Position numbers and translations under genes: made by a program. Below are positions 20,697 to 30,372 of a stretch of 64,000 nucleotides of DNA, one piece after another. The stretch is from Symbiodinium natans (taxonomy: Eukaryota; Sar; Dinophyceae; Suessiales; Symbiodiniaceae), in contig CAJNDS010002590.1 in assembly GCA_905221605.1 (NCBI GenBank), forward strand, positions 124,501 to 188,500, written 5' to 3'. The first letter of the stretch is position 1; each line of letters opens with the position of its first letter. The notes beneath the pieces were generated by a model. It worked only from the letters and a program-made list of their open reading frames with translations. It did not search any database and was not told the DNA's origin.

Positions 20697-23000
20697 CCCC
20701 TGGAATTTAATGAATTTAATCAATTAATTCAATTAATTCATTTATTTCCAAAGGGGGGGGTGGAATTAATTGAATTAGTTGAATTAATTGAATTAATTGA
20801 ATTAATTGAATTAATTGAACCCCCCCCTTTGGAAATAAATGAATTAATTGAATTAATTGAATTAATTGAATTAATTGAATTAATTGAATTAATTGAATTA
20901 ATTGGAATTAATTCAATTAATTCAATTAATTCCACCTCCCCTTTGGAAATAAATGAATTAATTGAATTAATTGAATTAGTTGAATTATTTCGATTAATTC
21001 AATTAATTCAATTTTCATTTATTTCCAAATGGGGGGGATTCCCCAGCCCCCACCCCTCCCCCCCCTTTGGAAATAAATGAATTAATTGAATTAATTCAAT
21101 TAATTCAATTAATTCAATTAATTCAATTAATTCAATTAATTCAATTAATTCATTTATTTCCAAAGGGGGGGTGGAATTAATTGAATTAGTTGAATTGATT
21201 CAATTAATTCAATTAATTCAATTAATTCAATTAATTCAATTAATTCAATTAATTCATGTATTTCCAAATGGGGGGGATTCCCCAGACCCCACCCCCCCAG
21301 CTCGATTTGGCCAAATTTTGCCCGGAGGCTGCCCGGCAAAATTTGGCCAAATCGAGCCGCGCCTTTCTGGAGGCCCGAAATTATTTAAACTATCGCGGCT
21401 CGATTTGGCCAAATTTTGCCGGGCAGCCTCCGGGCAAAATTTGGCCAAATCGAGCCACGCATTTCTCATCGCATACGAAGGGCAGCCCGATTTGGCCAAA
21501 TTTTGCCCGGAAGCTGCCCGGCAAAATTTGGCCAAATCGAGCCGCGATAGTTTAAAAATTTCGGGCCTTCAGAAAGGCGCGGCTCGATTTGGCCAAATTT
21601 TGCCCGGAGGCTGCCCGGCAAAATTTGGCCAAATCGAGCCGCGCATTTCTCATCGCGTTCGACGAGCAGCCCGATTTGGCCAAATTTTGCCCGCAGACTG
21701 CCCGGCAAAATCTGGCCAAATCGAGCCGCGCCTTTCTGGAGGCCCGAAATTATTTAAACTATCGCGGCTCGGTTTGGCCAAATTTTGCCGGGAAGTCTGC
21801 GGGCAAAATTTGGCCAAATCGAGCCGCGATAGTTTAAATAATTTCGTTCAATTAGTTCATTCATCTCCAAATGGGGGGGATTCCCCAGCCCCCACCCCCC
21901 CCCTTTGGAATTAATTGAATTAATTGAATTAATTGAATTAATTGAATTAATTCAACTAATTCAATTAATTCAATTAATTCAATTAATTCATTTATTTCCA
22001 AAGGGGGGGTGGAATTAATTGAATTAATTTAATTAATTGAATTAATTGAATTAGTTGAATTGATTCAATTAATTCAATTAATTCAATTAATTCAATTAAT
22101 TCAATTAATTCAACTAATTCAATTATTTCCAAATGGGGGGATTCCCCAGCCCCCACCCCTCCCCCCCCTTTGGAAATAAATGAATTAATTGAATTAATTG
22201 AATTAATTGAATTAATTGAAATAATTGAATTAATTCAACTAATTCAATTAATTCCACCTCCCCTTTGGAAATAAATGAATTAATTGAATTAATTGAAATT
22301 CAACTAATTCAATTAATTCAATTAATTCATTTATTTCCAAAGGGGGGGGGGGTGGGGGCTGGGGAATCCTCCCCATTTGGAAATAAATGAATTAATTGAA
22401 TTAATTGAATTAATTGAAATAATTGAATTAATTCAATTAATTCAATTAATTCCACCTCCCCTTTGGAAATAAATGAATTAATTGAATTAATTGAATTAAT
22501 TGAATTAATTCAATTAATTCAATTAATTCAATTAATTCAATTAATTCAATTAATTCAATTAATTCATTTATTTCCAAAGGGGGGGGGGGTGGGGGCTGGG
22601 GAATCCCCCCCATTTGGAAATAAATGAATTAATTGAATTAATTGAATTAATTGAATTAATTGAAATAATTGAATTAATTCAATTAATTCAATTAATTCCA
22701 CCTCCCCTTTGGAAATAAATGAATTAATTGAATTAATTGAATTAATTGAATTCATTGAACTAATTCAAGTAATTTTCAATTAATTGAATTAATTCATTTA
22801 TTTCCAAAGGGGGGGGGTGGGGTCTGGGGAATCCCCCCCATTTGGAAATAAATGAATTACTTGAATTAATTGAAATAATTGAATTAATTCAATTAATTAA
22901 ATTAATTCCACCTCCCCTTTGGAAATAAATCAATTAATTGAATTAATTCAATTATTTCAATTAATTCAAGTAATTCATTTATTTCCAAATGGGGGGTGGG
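20697..23000. repeat. (GAATTAATT)n satellite in alternating orientation
   Basis: A 9-bp unit, GAATTAATT, runs for 3-10 copies, flips to its reverse complement AATTAATTC, and flips again about every 100-150 bp. Runs are capped by TTTGGAAATAAATGAATT or its complement next to short G- or C-runs. Each flip makes a long palindrome. Frames read (ELI)n or (NSI)n and are not genes. Confidence 0.95.
21296..21845. repeat. Palindromic satellite built on GATTTGGCCAAATTTTGCC
   Basis: About five palindromic modules of roughly 60 bp (GATTTGGCCAAATTTTGCC, a GC-rich centre, GGCAAAATTTGGCCAAATC). They are joined alternately by GCCTTTCTGGAGGCC...TTTAAACTATCG and by CATTTCTCATCGC linkers. The block sits inside the GAATTAATT satellite. 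Confidence 0.93.
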
Positions 23001-23009
23001 GGCTGGGGC

Positions 23010-23375
23010 ATCCTCCTCCCCCCAAGACTAAACCACGAGCCCGGGCCTCCCCCCAATACTAAATCACGAGCCCGGGCCTCCCCCCAATACTAAATTACGA
23101 GCCCGGGCCTCCCCGCAATACTAAATCACGAGCCCGGGCCTCCCCCCAATACTAAATCACGAGCCCGGGCTAAATCACGAGCCCGGGCCTCCAAATTACG
23201 AGGCCGGGCCTCCCCCCAATACTAAATCACGAGCCCGGGCCTCCCCCCAATACTAAATCACGAGCCCGGGCCTCCCGCAATACTAAATCACGAGCCGGGC
23301 CTACCCCCAATACTAATTTACGAGCCCGGGCCTCCTCCCAATACTAAATCACGAGCCCTCCTCCCCCCAATACTA
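23010..23375. repeat. About 33-bp tandem repeat (CACGAGCCCGGGCCTCC type)
   Basis: About 11 units of CACGAGCCCGGGCCTCCCCC followed by CAATACTAAAT, some truncated. Confidence 0.93.
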
Positions 23376-25180
23376 GGGCACAGTTTTTGCTCCAAAAAGT
23401 GACATCGCAAGCCCTGGTCCCTAAGATTTTGAGCTCATTTCTTGCCCCAAAGAGTAACATCGCAAGCCCTGGTCCCTAAGATTTTGGGCTCATTTCTTGC
23501 CCCAAAGAGTAACATCGCAAGCCCTGGTCCCTATTATTTGGGGCCCAGTTTTTGCTCCAAAGAGTCAAATCGCAAGCCCTGGTCCCTAAGATTTTGGACT
23601 CAGTTTTTTGCTCCAAAGCAAGCCCTGGTCCTTAAGATTTTGGGCTCATTTCTTGCTCCGAAGAGTCAAATCGCAAGCCCTGGTCCCGAAGATTTCGGGT
23701 TCAATTTTTGCTCCACAGAGTCAAACCGCAAGCCCTGGTCCCTAGGATTTGGGGCACAGTTTTTTGCTCCAAAGGGTCAAATCGCAAGCCCTGCTCCCTA
23801 AGATTTTGGGCTCATTTCTTGCCCAAAAGAGTGACATCGCAAGCCCTGGTCCCTAAGATCTTGGGCCCAGTTGCTCCAAAGAGTCAAATCGCAAGCCCTG
23901 GTCCCTAAGATTTTGGGCCCAGTTTTTGCTCCAAAGGGTCAAATCGCAAGCCCTGGTCCCTAAGATTTTGGGTTCAATCTTTGCTCCAAAGAGTAACATC
24001 GCAAGCCCTGGTCCCTAAGATTTGGGGCCCAGTTTTTGCTCCGAAGAGTCAAATCGCAAGCCCTGGTCCCTAAGATTTTGGGTTCAATTTTTGCTCCAAA
24101 GAGTGACATCGCAAGCTCTGGTCCCTAAGATTGGGGGCCCAGTTTTTGCTCCAAAGAGTGACATCGCAAGTCCTGGTCCCTAAGATTTTGGGTTCAATTT
24201 TTGCTCCAAAGAGTGACATCGCAAGCCCTGGTCCCTAAGATTTGGGGCCCAGTTTTTGCTCCAAAGAGTAACATCGCAAGCCCTGGTCCCTAAGATTTTG
24301 GCCCAGTTTTTGCTCCAAAGAGTCAAATCGCAAGCCCTGGTCCCTAAGATTTGGGGCCCAGTTTTTGCTCCAAAGAGTGACATCGCAAGCCTGGTCCCTA
24401 AGATTTTGGGTTCAATTTTTGCTCCAAAGAGTCAAATCGCAAGCCCTGGTCCCTAAGATTTTGGGTTCATTTTTTGCTCCAAAGAGTTCGCAAGCCCTTG
24501 TCCCTAAGATTTTGGGCCCAGTTTTTGGTTCAAAGAGTCAAATCGCAAGCCCTGGTCCCTAAGATTTTGGGTTCAATTTTTGCTCCAAAGAGTCAAACCG
24601 CAAGCCCTGGTCCCTAAGATTTGGGGCCCAGTTTTTGCTCCAAAGAGTCAAATCGCAAACCCTGCTCCCTAAGATTTTGGGCACAGTTTTTGCTCCAAAG
24701 AGTCAAATCGCAAGCCCTGGTCCCTAAGACTTTGGGTTCAATTTTGCTCCAAAGAGTGACATCGCAAGCCCTGGTCCCTAAGATTTGGGGCCCAGTTTTT
24801 GCGCCAAAGAGTAAAATCGCAAGCCCTGGTCCCTTAGATTTTTGGGTCGATTTTTGCTCCAAAGAGTCAAATCGCAAGCCCTGGTCCCTAAGTTGTCGGG
24901 GTCGATTTGTGCTCCACAGAGTCAAATCGCAAGCCCTGGTCCCTAAGATTTCGGGGTCGATTTGTGCTCCACGGAGTCAAATTGCAAGCCCTGGTCCCTA
25001 AGATTTTGGGCCCAGTATTTGCTCCAAAAGGTGAAATCGCAAGCCCCGGTCTTTAAGATTTTGGCTCATTTCTTGCTCCAAAGAGTAACATCGCAAGCCC
25101 TGGTCCCTAAGATTTTGGAATCGATTTTTGCTCCAAAGAGTCAGATCGCAAGCCCTGGTCCTAAAATGTTGGGCTCAATT
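23376..25180. repeat. About 57-bp tandem repeat (GCAAGCCCTGGTCCCTAAG type)
   Basis: About 31 units, each with AAAGAGTCAAATCGCAAGCC, CTGGTCCCTAAGATTTTGGG and a TTTTTGCTCC stretch. Units fall into interspersed subtypes (GTAACATCG, GTGACATCG, GTCAAATCG), evidence of repeated unequal exchange. All frames through it are artefacts. Confidence 0.95.
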
Positions 25181-25189
25181 TTTGCTTTT

Positions 25190-27530
25190 CCCTTCTCTTC
25201 TGCTGATAAAACACAAGAAAGGAACTCATATGATAAAGCAGTGGAAAGGTAAGCAGAGGGTGACTCCTTGCGCGTGAGCCTTTCCATAATACTCCATCAT
25301 ATTCATCCTCTCGGCCTATCTCTTCTGTTCCTTTCCTTACTCTTCTCCTTCTCATAGTTCTTCCTTTTTGTTTTTCTCATTTCGAAAAGAAAGAGGGAAG
25401 GGAGAAACAAGGGAGAGAGAATAGATAAAGAAGAGTGCCATCTTCTCTGCGCCTTGTTTTGTCTCTCCCTCTTCTCTATTCATCTGTCTTCTATTCTCTT
25501 CCTTGCTCTTCCCATTAAATATGCAATCCTTGGTATCTCTCCTCTCTCCTTCTCTCTTCCTCCAACAGATGTGCTTTTGGATCGTTTTCTGCATCTTCAA
25601 GCGAGAAAAAAGGACACAGACTGCGATTAAAAGGGACGCCCATGTTGGATTGGCAGCAAGCCCAGCTGATGCTCATGATTCTCTCTCTTTCCCTACACAT
25701 GGGTTCCGTCTCCTTGCTTCCTGTCTCTTCTATTCCTTGCAGCACGCTTCGGGAAACATAGCATCCTTGTTATCTTTCCTCTCTCACTTCCCTTTCCCTT
25801 CTCTTCTTCCGCTTCCTTTTAACTGATAAAACACAAGAAAGGAACTCATATGATAAAGCAGTGAAAAGGTAAGCAGAGGGTGACTCCTTGCGCGTGAGCC
25901 TTTCCATAATACTCCATCATATTCATCCTCTCGGCCTATCTCTTCTGTTCCTTTCCTTACTCTTCTCCTTCTCATAGTTCTTCCTTTTTGTTTTTCTCAT
26001 TTCGAAAAGAAAGAGGGAAGGGAGAAACAAGGGAGAGAGAATAGATAAAGAAGAGCGCCATCTTCTCTATTCATCTGTCTTCTATTCTCTTCCTTGCTCT
26101 TCCCATTAAATATGCAATCCTTGGTATCTCTCCTCTCTCCTTCTCTCTTCCTCCAACAGATGTGCTTTTGGATCGTTTTCTGCATCTTCAAGCGAGAAAA
26201 AAGGACACAGAATGCGATTAAAAGGGACGCCCATGTTGGATTGGCAGCAAGCCCAGCTGATGCTCATGATTCTCTCTCTTTTTCCCTACATATGGGCGAT
26301 GGAACGGGTGTCCTTTTCAATCGTTTTCTGCATCTTCAAGAGAAAAAGGGACACCCCACAAGAAGGAAAAGTAACATAAGAGATAGGGAGGGAAATTGAA
26401 GAACTCCTCATTGTACTTGGTCATTCCCTTTCCTCTCTTCTTATCTGCCCATTTTCTGTGCGCCTTGTTTTGTCTCCCCCTCTTCTCCCATCATCTCTCT
26501 TCTGGTCTTTTCTTTGCTCTTCCCATTAAAAATGCAACCCTTTTTATGTCTCCTCTCTCCTTCTCTCTCCCTCCTCTTCTCCTGTTCCCTTCTAAACGAC
26601 AAAAACGCAAGAAAGGAAGAATAAGAGGGGAATGGAGGCCCTGTTCCTTTTCCTCTTTCAATGGATGGGGGAAGTGGGCGGAGTTGGCCCCTTGCCCGTA
26701 CACCCTCCCCATGCTTCAGCAAACCCCTCCTCTCGCCCTATCGCCTCTGTTTTTTTTCCTTGTGCCCAAACGGAAAACGAAAACGGGTTCCTTTATATGT
26801 TCATTGTCCTTCCTTTTGTTTTTTTATTTCACAGGGAAAAGAACCAGAGAAGAGGAAGATAAGAACGAGAGGTGAGATGAAAACGGCACCATCTTCTCTT
26901 TGCCTTATTTTTGCACCTCCCTCTCCTGTCTTAATTTCTCTTCCACTCTTTTTTTCCATTGCTCTTCCCATAATATTGCATTCCTTTTGATAACTCACAG
27001 GAAATTAAAATGGCCTCCTTGTTGTCTCTCCTCTCTCACTTCCCTTTCCCTTCTCTCCTTCTGTTTCCTTTTAATTTTAACTGATAAAACACAAGAAAGG
27101 AGCTTGTAAAATCAAGCAGTGGAAGGGTAAGCAGAAGGTGACTCCTTGTGCGTGGACCTTTGCCGTACTTCACCATACCCCTCTTTTCGGCCTATCTCTT
27201 CGGCTCTTTTCCTAACCCTTCTTCTTTTCATCTTTCTTTTTGTTTTTCTCATTTCGAAAAGACAGAGGGAACGGAGAGATAAGGGAGAGAGGATAGATAA
27301 AGAAGAGTACCATCTTCTTTGCGCCTTGTTTTATCTCTCTTCTATTCTTTTCTTGGCTCTTCCCATGAAAATCGTGTTCCTCTTATCTTTCCCTCCTTCT
27401 CTCCCTTCTCTTCTCCTCACGAGAGCCTTCGACTTTAGGATTGAGGAGAAAAAGAGAAGAGAAAAGAGGAACTACCTGGTTCTTGTTCCTGAGGCCTCCA
27501 TAGTACGACTGACGTGACAGCAGCGTACCC
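25190..27530. repeat. Pyrimidine-rich block with about 600-bp direct repeats
   Basis: A segment starting CTGATAAAACACAAGAAAGG occurs at about 25202, 25820 and 27079. The first two copies are almost identical over roughly 500 bp; the third is diverged. Between them lie further CTCTTC-rich partial copies. Frames are F-, S- and L-rich and share no domain. Confidence 0.88.
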
Positions 27531-27625
27531 TCGTGGAAACGTGTATGGCTATAAGAAAACCCGAGTCCCAGCTTCCAAATAGACCCTATTTAAGCCACCC
27601 ACCCCCCCCCCCCCCCAAAGACCTA

Positions 27626-27775
27626 TTAAACCCTAAGCCCTAAGCGCTAAACCCTAAGCCCTAAGCCCTAAGCCCTAAGCCCTAAGCCCTAAGCCTAAAC
27701 CCTAAGCCCTAAACCCTAAACCCTAAACCCTGAACCCTAAACCCTAAACCCTTCAGCCCTGAACCCTAAACCTAA
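27626..27775. repeat. CCCTAAG/CCCTAAA array
   Basis: About 20 units, the first half mostly CCCTAAG and the second mostly CCCTAAA. Confidence 0.93.
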
Positions 27776-27790
27776 ACAAACCCCTGGCAG

Positions 27791-27877
27791 AACACCACCT
27801 GCCCGGCTTGCGGCAACACGTACTTGGACGGCTCGCGGTTCTGCCGCAAGTGCGGCCGGAAGCGTGACGAGGTCTGA
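27791..27877 (+). CDS. Terminal exon with C4 zinc-ribbon-like motif
   Basis: After the acceptor CTGGCAG the frame reads NTTCPACGNTYLDGSRFCRK then CGRKRDEV and a TGA. The spacing CxxC ... FCRKCG is the short zinc-ribbon-like tail seen at the ends of many dinoflagellate proteins; it probably binds one zinc through four Cys. The exon starts in phase 0, so the upstream exon must end in phase 0. CCCTAAA lies to its left and TTTAGGG to its right. The rest of the protein is not identified; it lies beyond, or is interrupted by, the 7-kb element. Confidence 0.65.
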   Translation, partial: NTTCPACGNTYLDGSRFCRKCGRKRDEV

Positions 27878-27886
27878 AACCGGGGT

Positions 27887-27950
27887 GAGGGTTTAGGGTT
27901 TAGGGTTTAGGGTTTAGGTTCAGGGTTTAGGTTTAGGGTTTAGGGTTCAG
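27887..27950. repeat. (TTTAGGG)n array
   Basis: About eight units, two shortened, just after the stop codon of the zinc-ribbon exon. Confidence 0.93.
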
Positions 27951-28247
27951 GGTGGCGGGTCGTGGTCCAGGTGAGACCTTGCAAGATGTTGTTATTATTT
28001 CTTTTCTCCTGGGGCTTCCTGTAGGCGGTCGTTTTCAGAGGGCAGAATGGGCCAACTTCGTGGTGGTGTGGGTGACCGCAGCCCGAAAACGCACAATCTT
28101 GGGCAGCCTCCCTGTCCAATTCAACCCCCTACCTCCTGACCTCCTCACCTCCGAGTGTTGCATGCTCCCTTTGCCATGGTGGCCATAAGGAGTCTATGTT
28201 GATGGGAAGGCGGAATAGGCGAAGGGGACCCGCCGCGGCCCTTGCAG

Positions 28248-28340
28248 GTGAGCCCACAGAATCACCTCGAGGCTGAGGATGCTGCAAAGGAAGCGCCCGA
28301 GGAGGCGCCCGAGGAGGCGCCAGAGGAGGCGCCAAAGGAG
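28248..28340 (+). CDS. Candidate exon with EAPEE repeats
   Basis: Acceptor CTTGCAG opens 31 codons in phase 0 ending at GAG|GTGGGC. The frame holds NHLEAEDAAKEAPEEAPEEA, an acidic, probably disordered repeat. It belongs to a gene downstream of the zinc-ribbon stop codon. Function unknown. Confidence 0.45.
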
Positions 28341-28930
28341 GTGGGCGGGTTCTTTCTCAGAGCTCCAAACCTCTCGGTAGCACTGCAGGCGTAGGCTTCG
28401 GGGTTTAAGGCGTCTGGGGGTAAGCTGTGAAGGTGCCGTAGCTTCAGGCAAGGTGGTGTGGGCTTCTGCGTGGCGCTAGCATTTGGGCTGTGGTCATTGA
28501 CAACGATGCTGGTAGGTTTGTGCATGATGATGAGGATCCAATGATGATGATGATGATGATGATGATGATGGTGGCTGTGGCGATGAATTCTGGAATGGGA
28601 GGTGCGTCGGCAGGGCGGGAATACTGCAGTGACTGACCTGCTGGTATCACCGCCACGCATCTGCCCACCCGCAGTCGATAAATTGCTCGTCAGGGTCGTC
28701 TTTTCGATGTCATGAAACTCAAGCAATGTTTGGTGGTTCGCGAATCTATTTAGCGTTTGACACAAAGCCTGTCTTGCTCAACCTACATCAAAGTAGTAGA
28801 CAATGGGGCTTTCATCCTCTCAACCCTACCGGCATAAGAACGCCAAAGCCCTCAAGAGCAGGGTAGGGGTTCCTGAGCCCTAAGCCCTAAGCCCCGACCC
28901 GAAGCAGTGTCTTGACCCCTAAGCCCCAAG
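28341..28930. other. No supported gene; contains (GAT)n at about 28540-28570
   Basis: A minus-strand frame of 167 codons spans the region but reads H- or I-runs across the GAT tract and E/A-rich antisense across the 28248 exon, so it is treated as a shadow. Confidence 0.5.
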
Positions 28931-28935
28931 CCCCA

Positions 28936-29036
28936 AGCCCTAAACCCTAAACCCTAAACCCTAAACCCTAAACCCTAAACCCTAAACCCTAAACCCTAAA
29001 CCCTAAACCCTAAACCCTAAACCCTAAGCCCTAAAC
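28936..29036. repeat. (CCCTAAA)n array
   Basis: About 14 units, immediately left of a candidate exon. Confidence 0.95.
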
Positions 29037-29047
29037 CGCAGACGCAG

Positions 29048-29111
29048 TTTCCCAGCCCCGGAATGGAGGCCGCTCCGACCGGCAAGAGCCGAGCCAGGCC
29101 TAAGGCCGCTG
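29048..29111 (+). CDS. Candidate short exon, basic/proline-rich
   Basis: Acceptor GACGCAG, then FPSPGMEAAPTGKSRARPKA, then a GC donor (phase 1). CCCTAAA lies to the left and TTTAGGG to the right. Low-complexity residues; no family. Confidence 0.4.
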
Positions 29112-29139
29112 GCTGGGTTGTTTTCTACGGGTTTGGGGT

Positions 29140-29285
29140 TGAGGGTTTAGGGTTTAGGGTTTAGGGTTTAGGGTTTAGGGTTTAGGGTTTAGGGTTTAGG
29201 GTTTGGAGTTAAAGGTTTAGGGTTTGGGGTTTAGGGTTTGGGGTTTGCGGTTTAGGGTTTAGGGTTTAGGGGGTGTGGGGTTCAG
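29140..29285. repeat. TTTAGGG/TTTGGGG array
   Basis: About 20 units on the + strand, starting soon after the 29048 exon. Confidence 0.93.
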
Positions 29286-29289
29286 GGTT

Positions 29290-30270
29290 TCAGTACACAT
29301 ACTAAGTGAAGACACAAGTCACGGCATGATGCGATGGATTCTAGTTCACTTAAAGGGGATGGCGGACTGAAGCAGTGCTGTTTTGTTCTGGCTTGCAATC
29401 TCTCGCATCGGCTTCGCCTTCAGCTCCGGGTTCCCTGTTCCGGAGCCTACGGTGGCTTCGGGCTTCTGTATCCCCCTTGGGAAATATTTTTGTTTTTGTT
29501 TATGTAAAACCCAAGAGGATATTAAAAACACTATTTTGACTAAGGTTCTAAGGGGAGTATAGGCTTGGGTCTCTGTCTCCGTGTTTGTTTTCGTGTGTGT
29601 TGACAAGCTGGCGTCAGAAGAGGAATCAAGAGGATTCGGGGCTGAGGGACCTGAGTCTGTGAGAGAGAGAGAGAGAGGGGAGGGGGGGGAGCATTTCGCA
29701 TTTCTTCTTCTGTGCGGGTCGTGGCGTTTTCTGTTGAAGGGGCTCAGCAGTTGAAGGGAATTTTGGCCATCTTTTTGCCATCAGGGGCGAGCTACTTAAG
29801 GGGTCTGGGGCTCACTGGGCTTTAAGTTGTCGTGCAGGCCACACCGGCGGCGCCACTCTCAAGAGGAGAGTTGGAGGACAAGGCGCTGGGCGTACGTGAA
29901 ACTACTGCATCCCCGGATTCGTTTTTGCCAGAGTAAACCCTAAACCCTAGAAGACGGTAAACCCAACACCTTGACAGTTCGCTGTCACCAGTGGCGGAGA
30001 CAGTTGAAGAGTACAGGAGACAGGCAACAGAATCAGCCAATTGAAAGGCGAATGCGTTTGTGTTGCATTTGATGCTTCGTTTCATTCTTACTATATATAT
30101 ATGTAATATATACTCTTTTTTTTTACTGCCCTTGTTCTTGTTGTTCTGAACGAAAGAGAAGAAGAACATGAAAGCTCCGAACAACCAAGGCTTCGGTTTG
30201 CACGTGATTTGCCTTCAGCCTCAGAACCCCCTTCAAACCCTCGGACTACATCTGACTCCTGAGGCCTGAG
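29290..30270. other. No supported gene
   Basis: Unique sequence with a GA tract (29661-29676) and a short AT repeat (30092-30102). Minus-strand frames of 60-120 codons lack domains. It is the 5' flank of the PB1 gene. Confidence 0.45.
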
Positions 30271-30278
30271 CCCTGAAC

Positions 30279-30294
30279 GCATGTTGGCTCAAAG
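30279..30294 (+). promoter_or_regulatory. Relict spliced-leader sequence upstream of the PB1 gene
   Basis: CATGTTGGCTCAA (30280-30292) matches CATTTTGGCTCAA of the dinoflagellate spliced leader at 12 of 13 positions, 80 bases before the ATG. The match is short but well placed, and the gene is intronless, as expected of a retroposed copy. Confidence 0.5.
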
Positions 30295-30372
30295 CAGAGA
30301 GGCCACTACGGCGTTGTCCTGTTGGCCACAGTCAAAGCAGAACAAGGCATTTTCCACCCCACTTTTCGCCTC

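Larger units (their letters stand above)
20529..27595. mobile_element. 7-kb composite element bounded by a perfect 30-bp inverted repeat
   Basis: Bases 20529-20558 (beginning GCTTAAATAGGGTCTATT) are the exact reverse complement of 27566-27595. Outside the arms lie a G-run and a C-run on the left (20466-20521) and a C-run on the right (27602-27617). A third, partial, inverted copy lies at 20617-20637. Between the arms are four unrelated satellites and a pyrimidine-rich block and no gene. It could be a MITE in which satellites expanded, or a large non-autonomous element. No transposase was seen. Confidence 0.7.

Noticed and set aside
20738-22755. Frames reading ELIELI or NSINSI
   Set aside because: Translation of the GAATTAATT satellite.
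25060-25080. ATTTTGGCTCA in the 57-bp satellite resembling the spliced leader
   Set aside because: It is a one-base variant of the repeat phrase ATTTTGGGCTCA and has no gene downstream.
23010-25180. Possible CRISPR array (regular repeats)
   Set aside because: There are no unique spacers; units are tandem and diverged along their whole length, and the context is eukaryotic.
23442-25252. Frames with PKSQIASPGP- or WSLRFW-type repeats, looking like repeat proteins
   Set aside because: The 57-bp unit is a multiple of three, so frames stay open by chance; no start, no domain, and both strands are equally open.
25503-27517. Frames of 100-160 codons in the pyrimidine-rich block
   Set aside because: Low-complexity F/S/L composition, duplicated with the underlying direct repeats, and no homology features.
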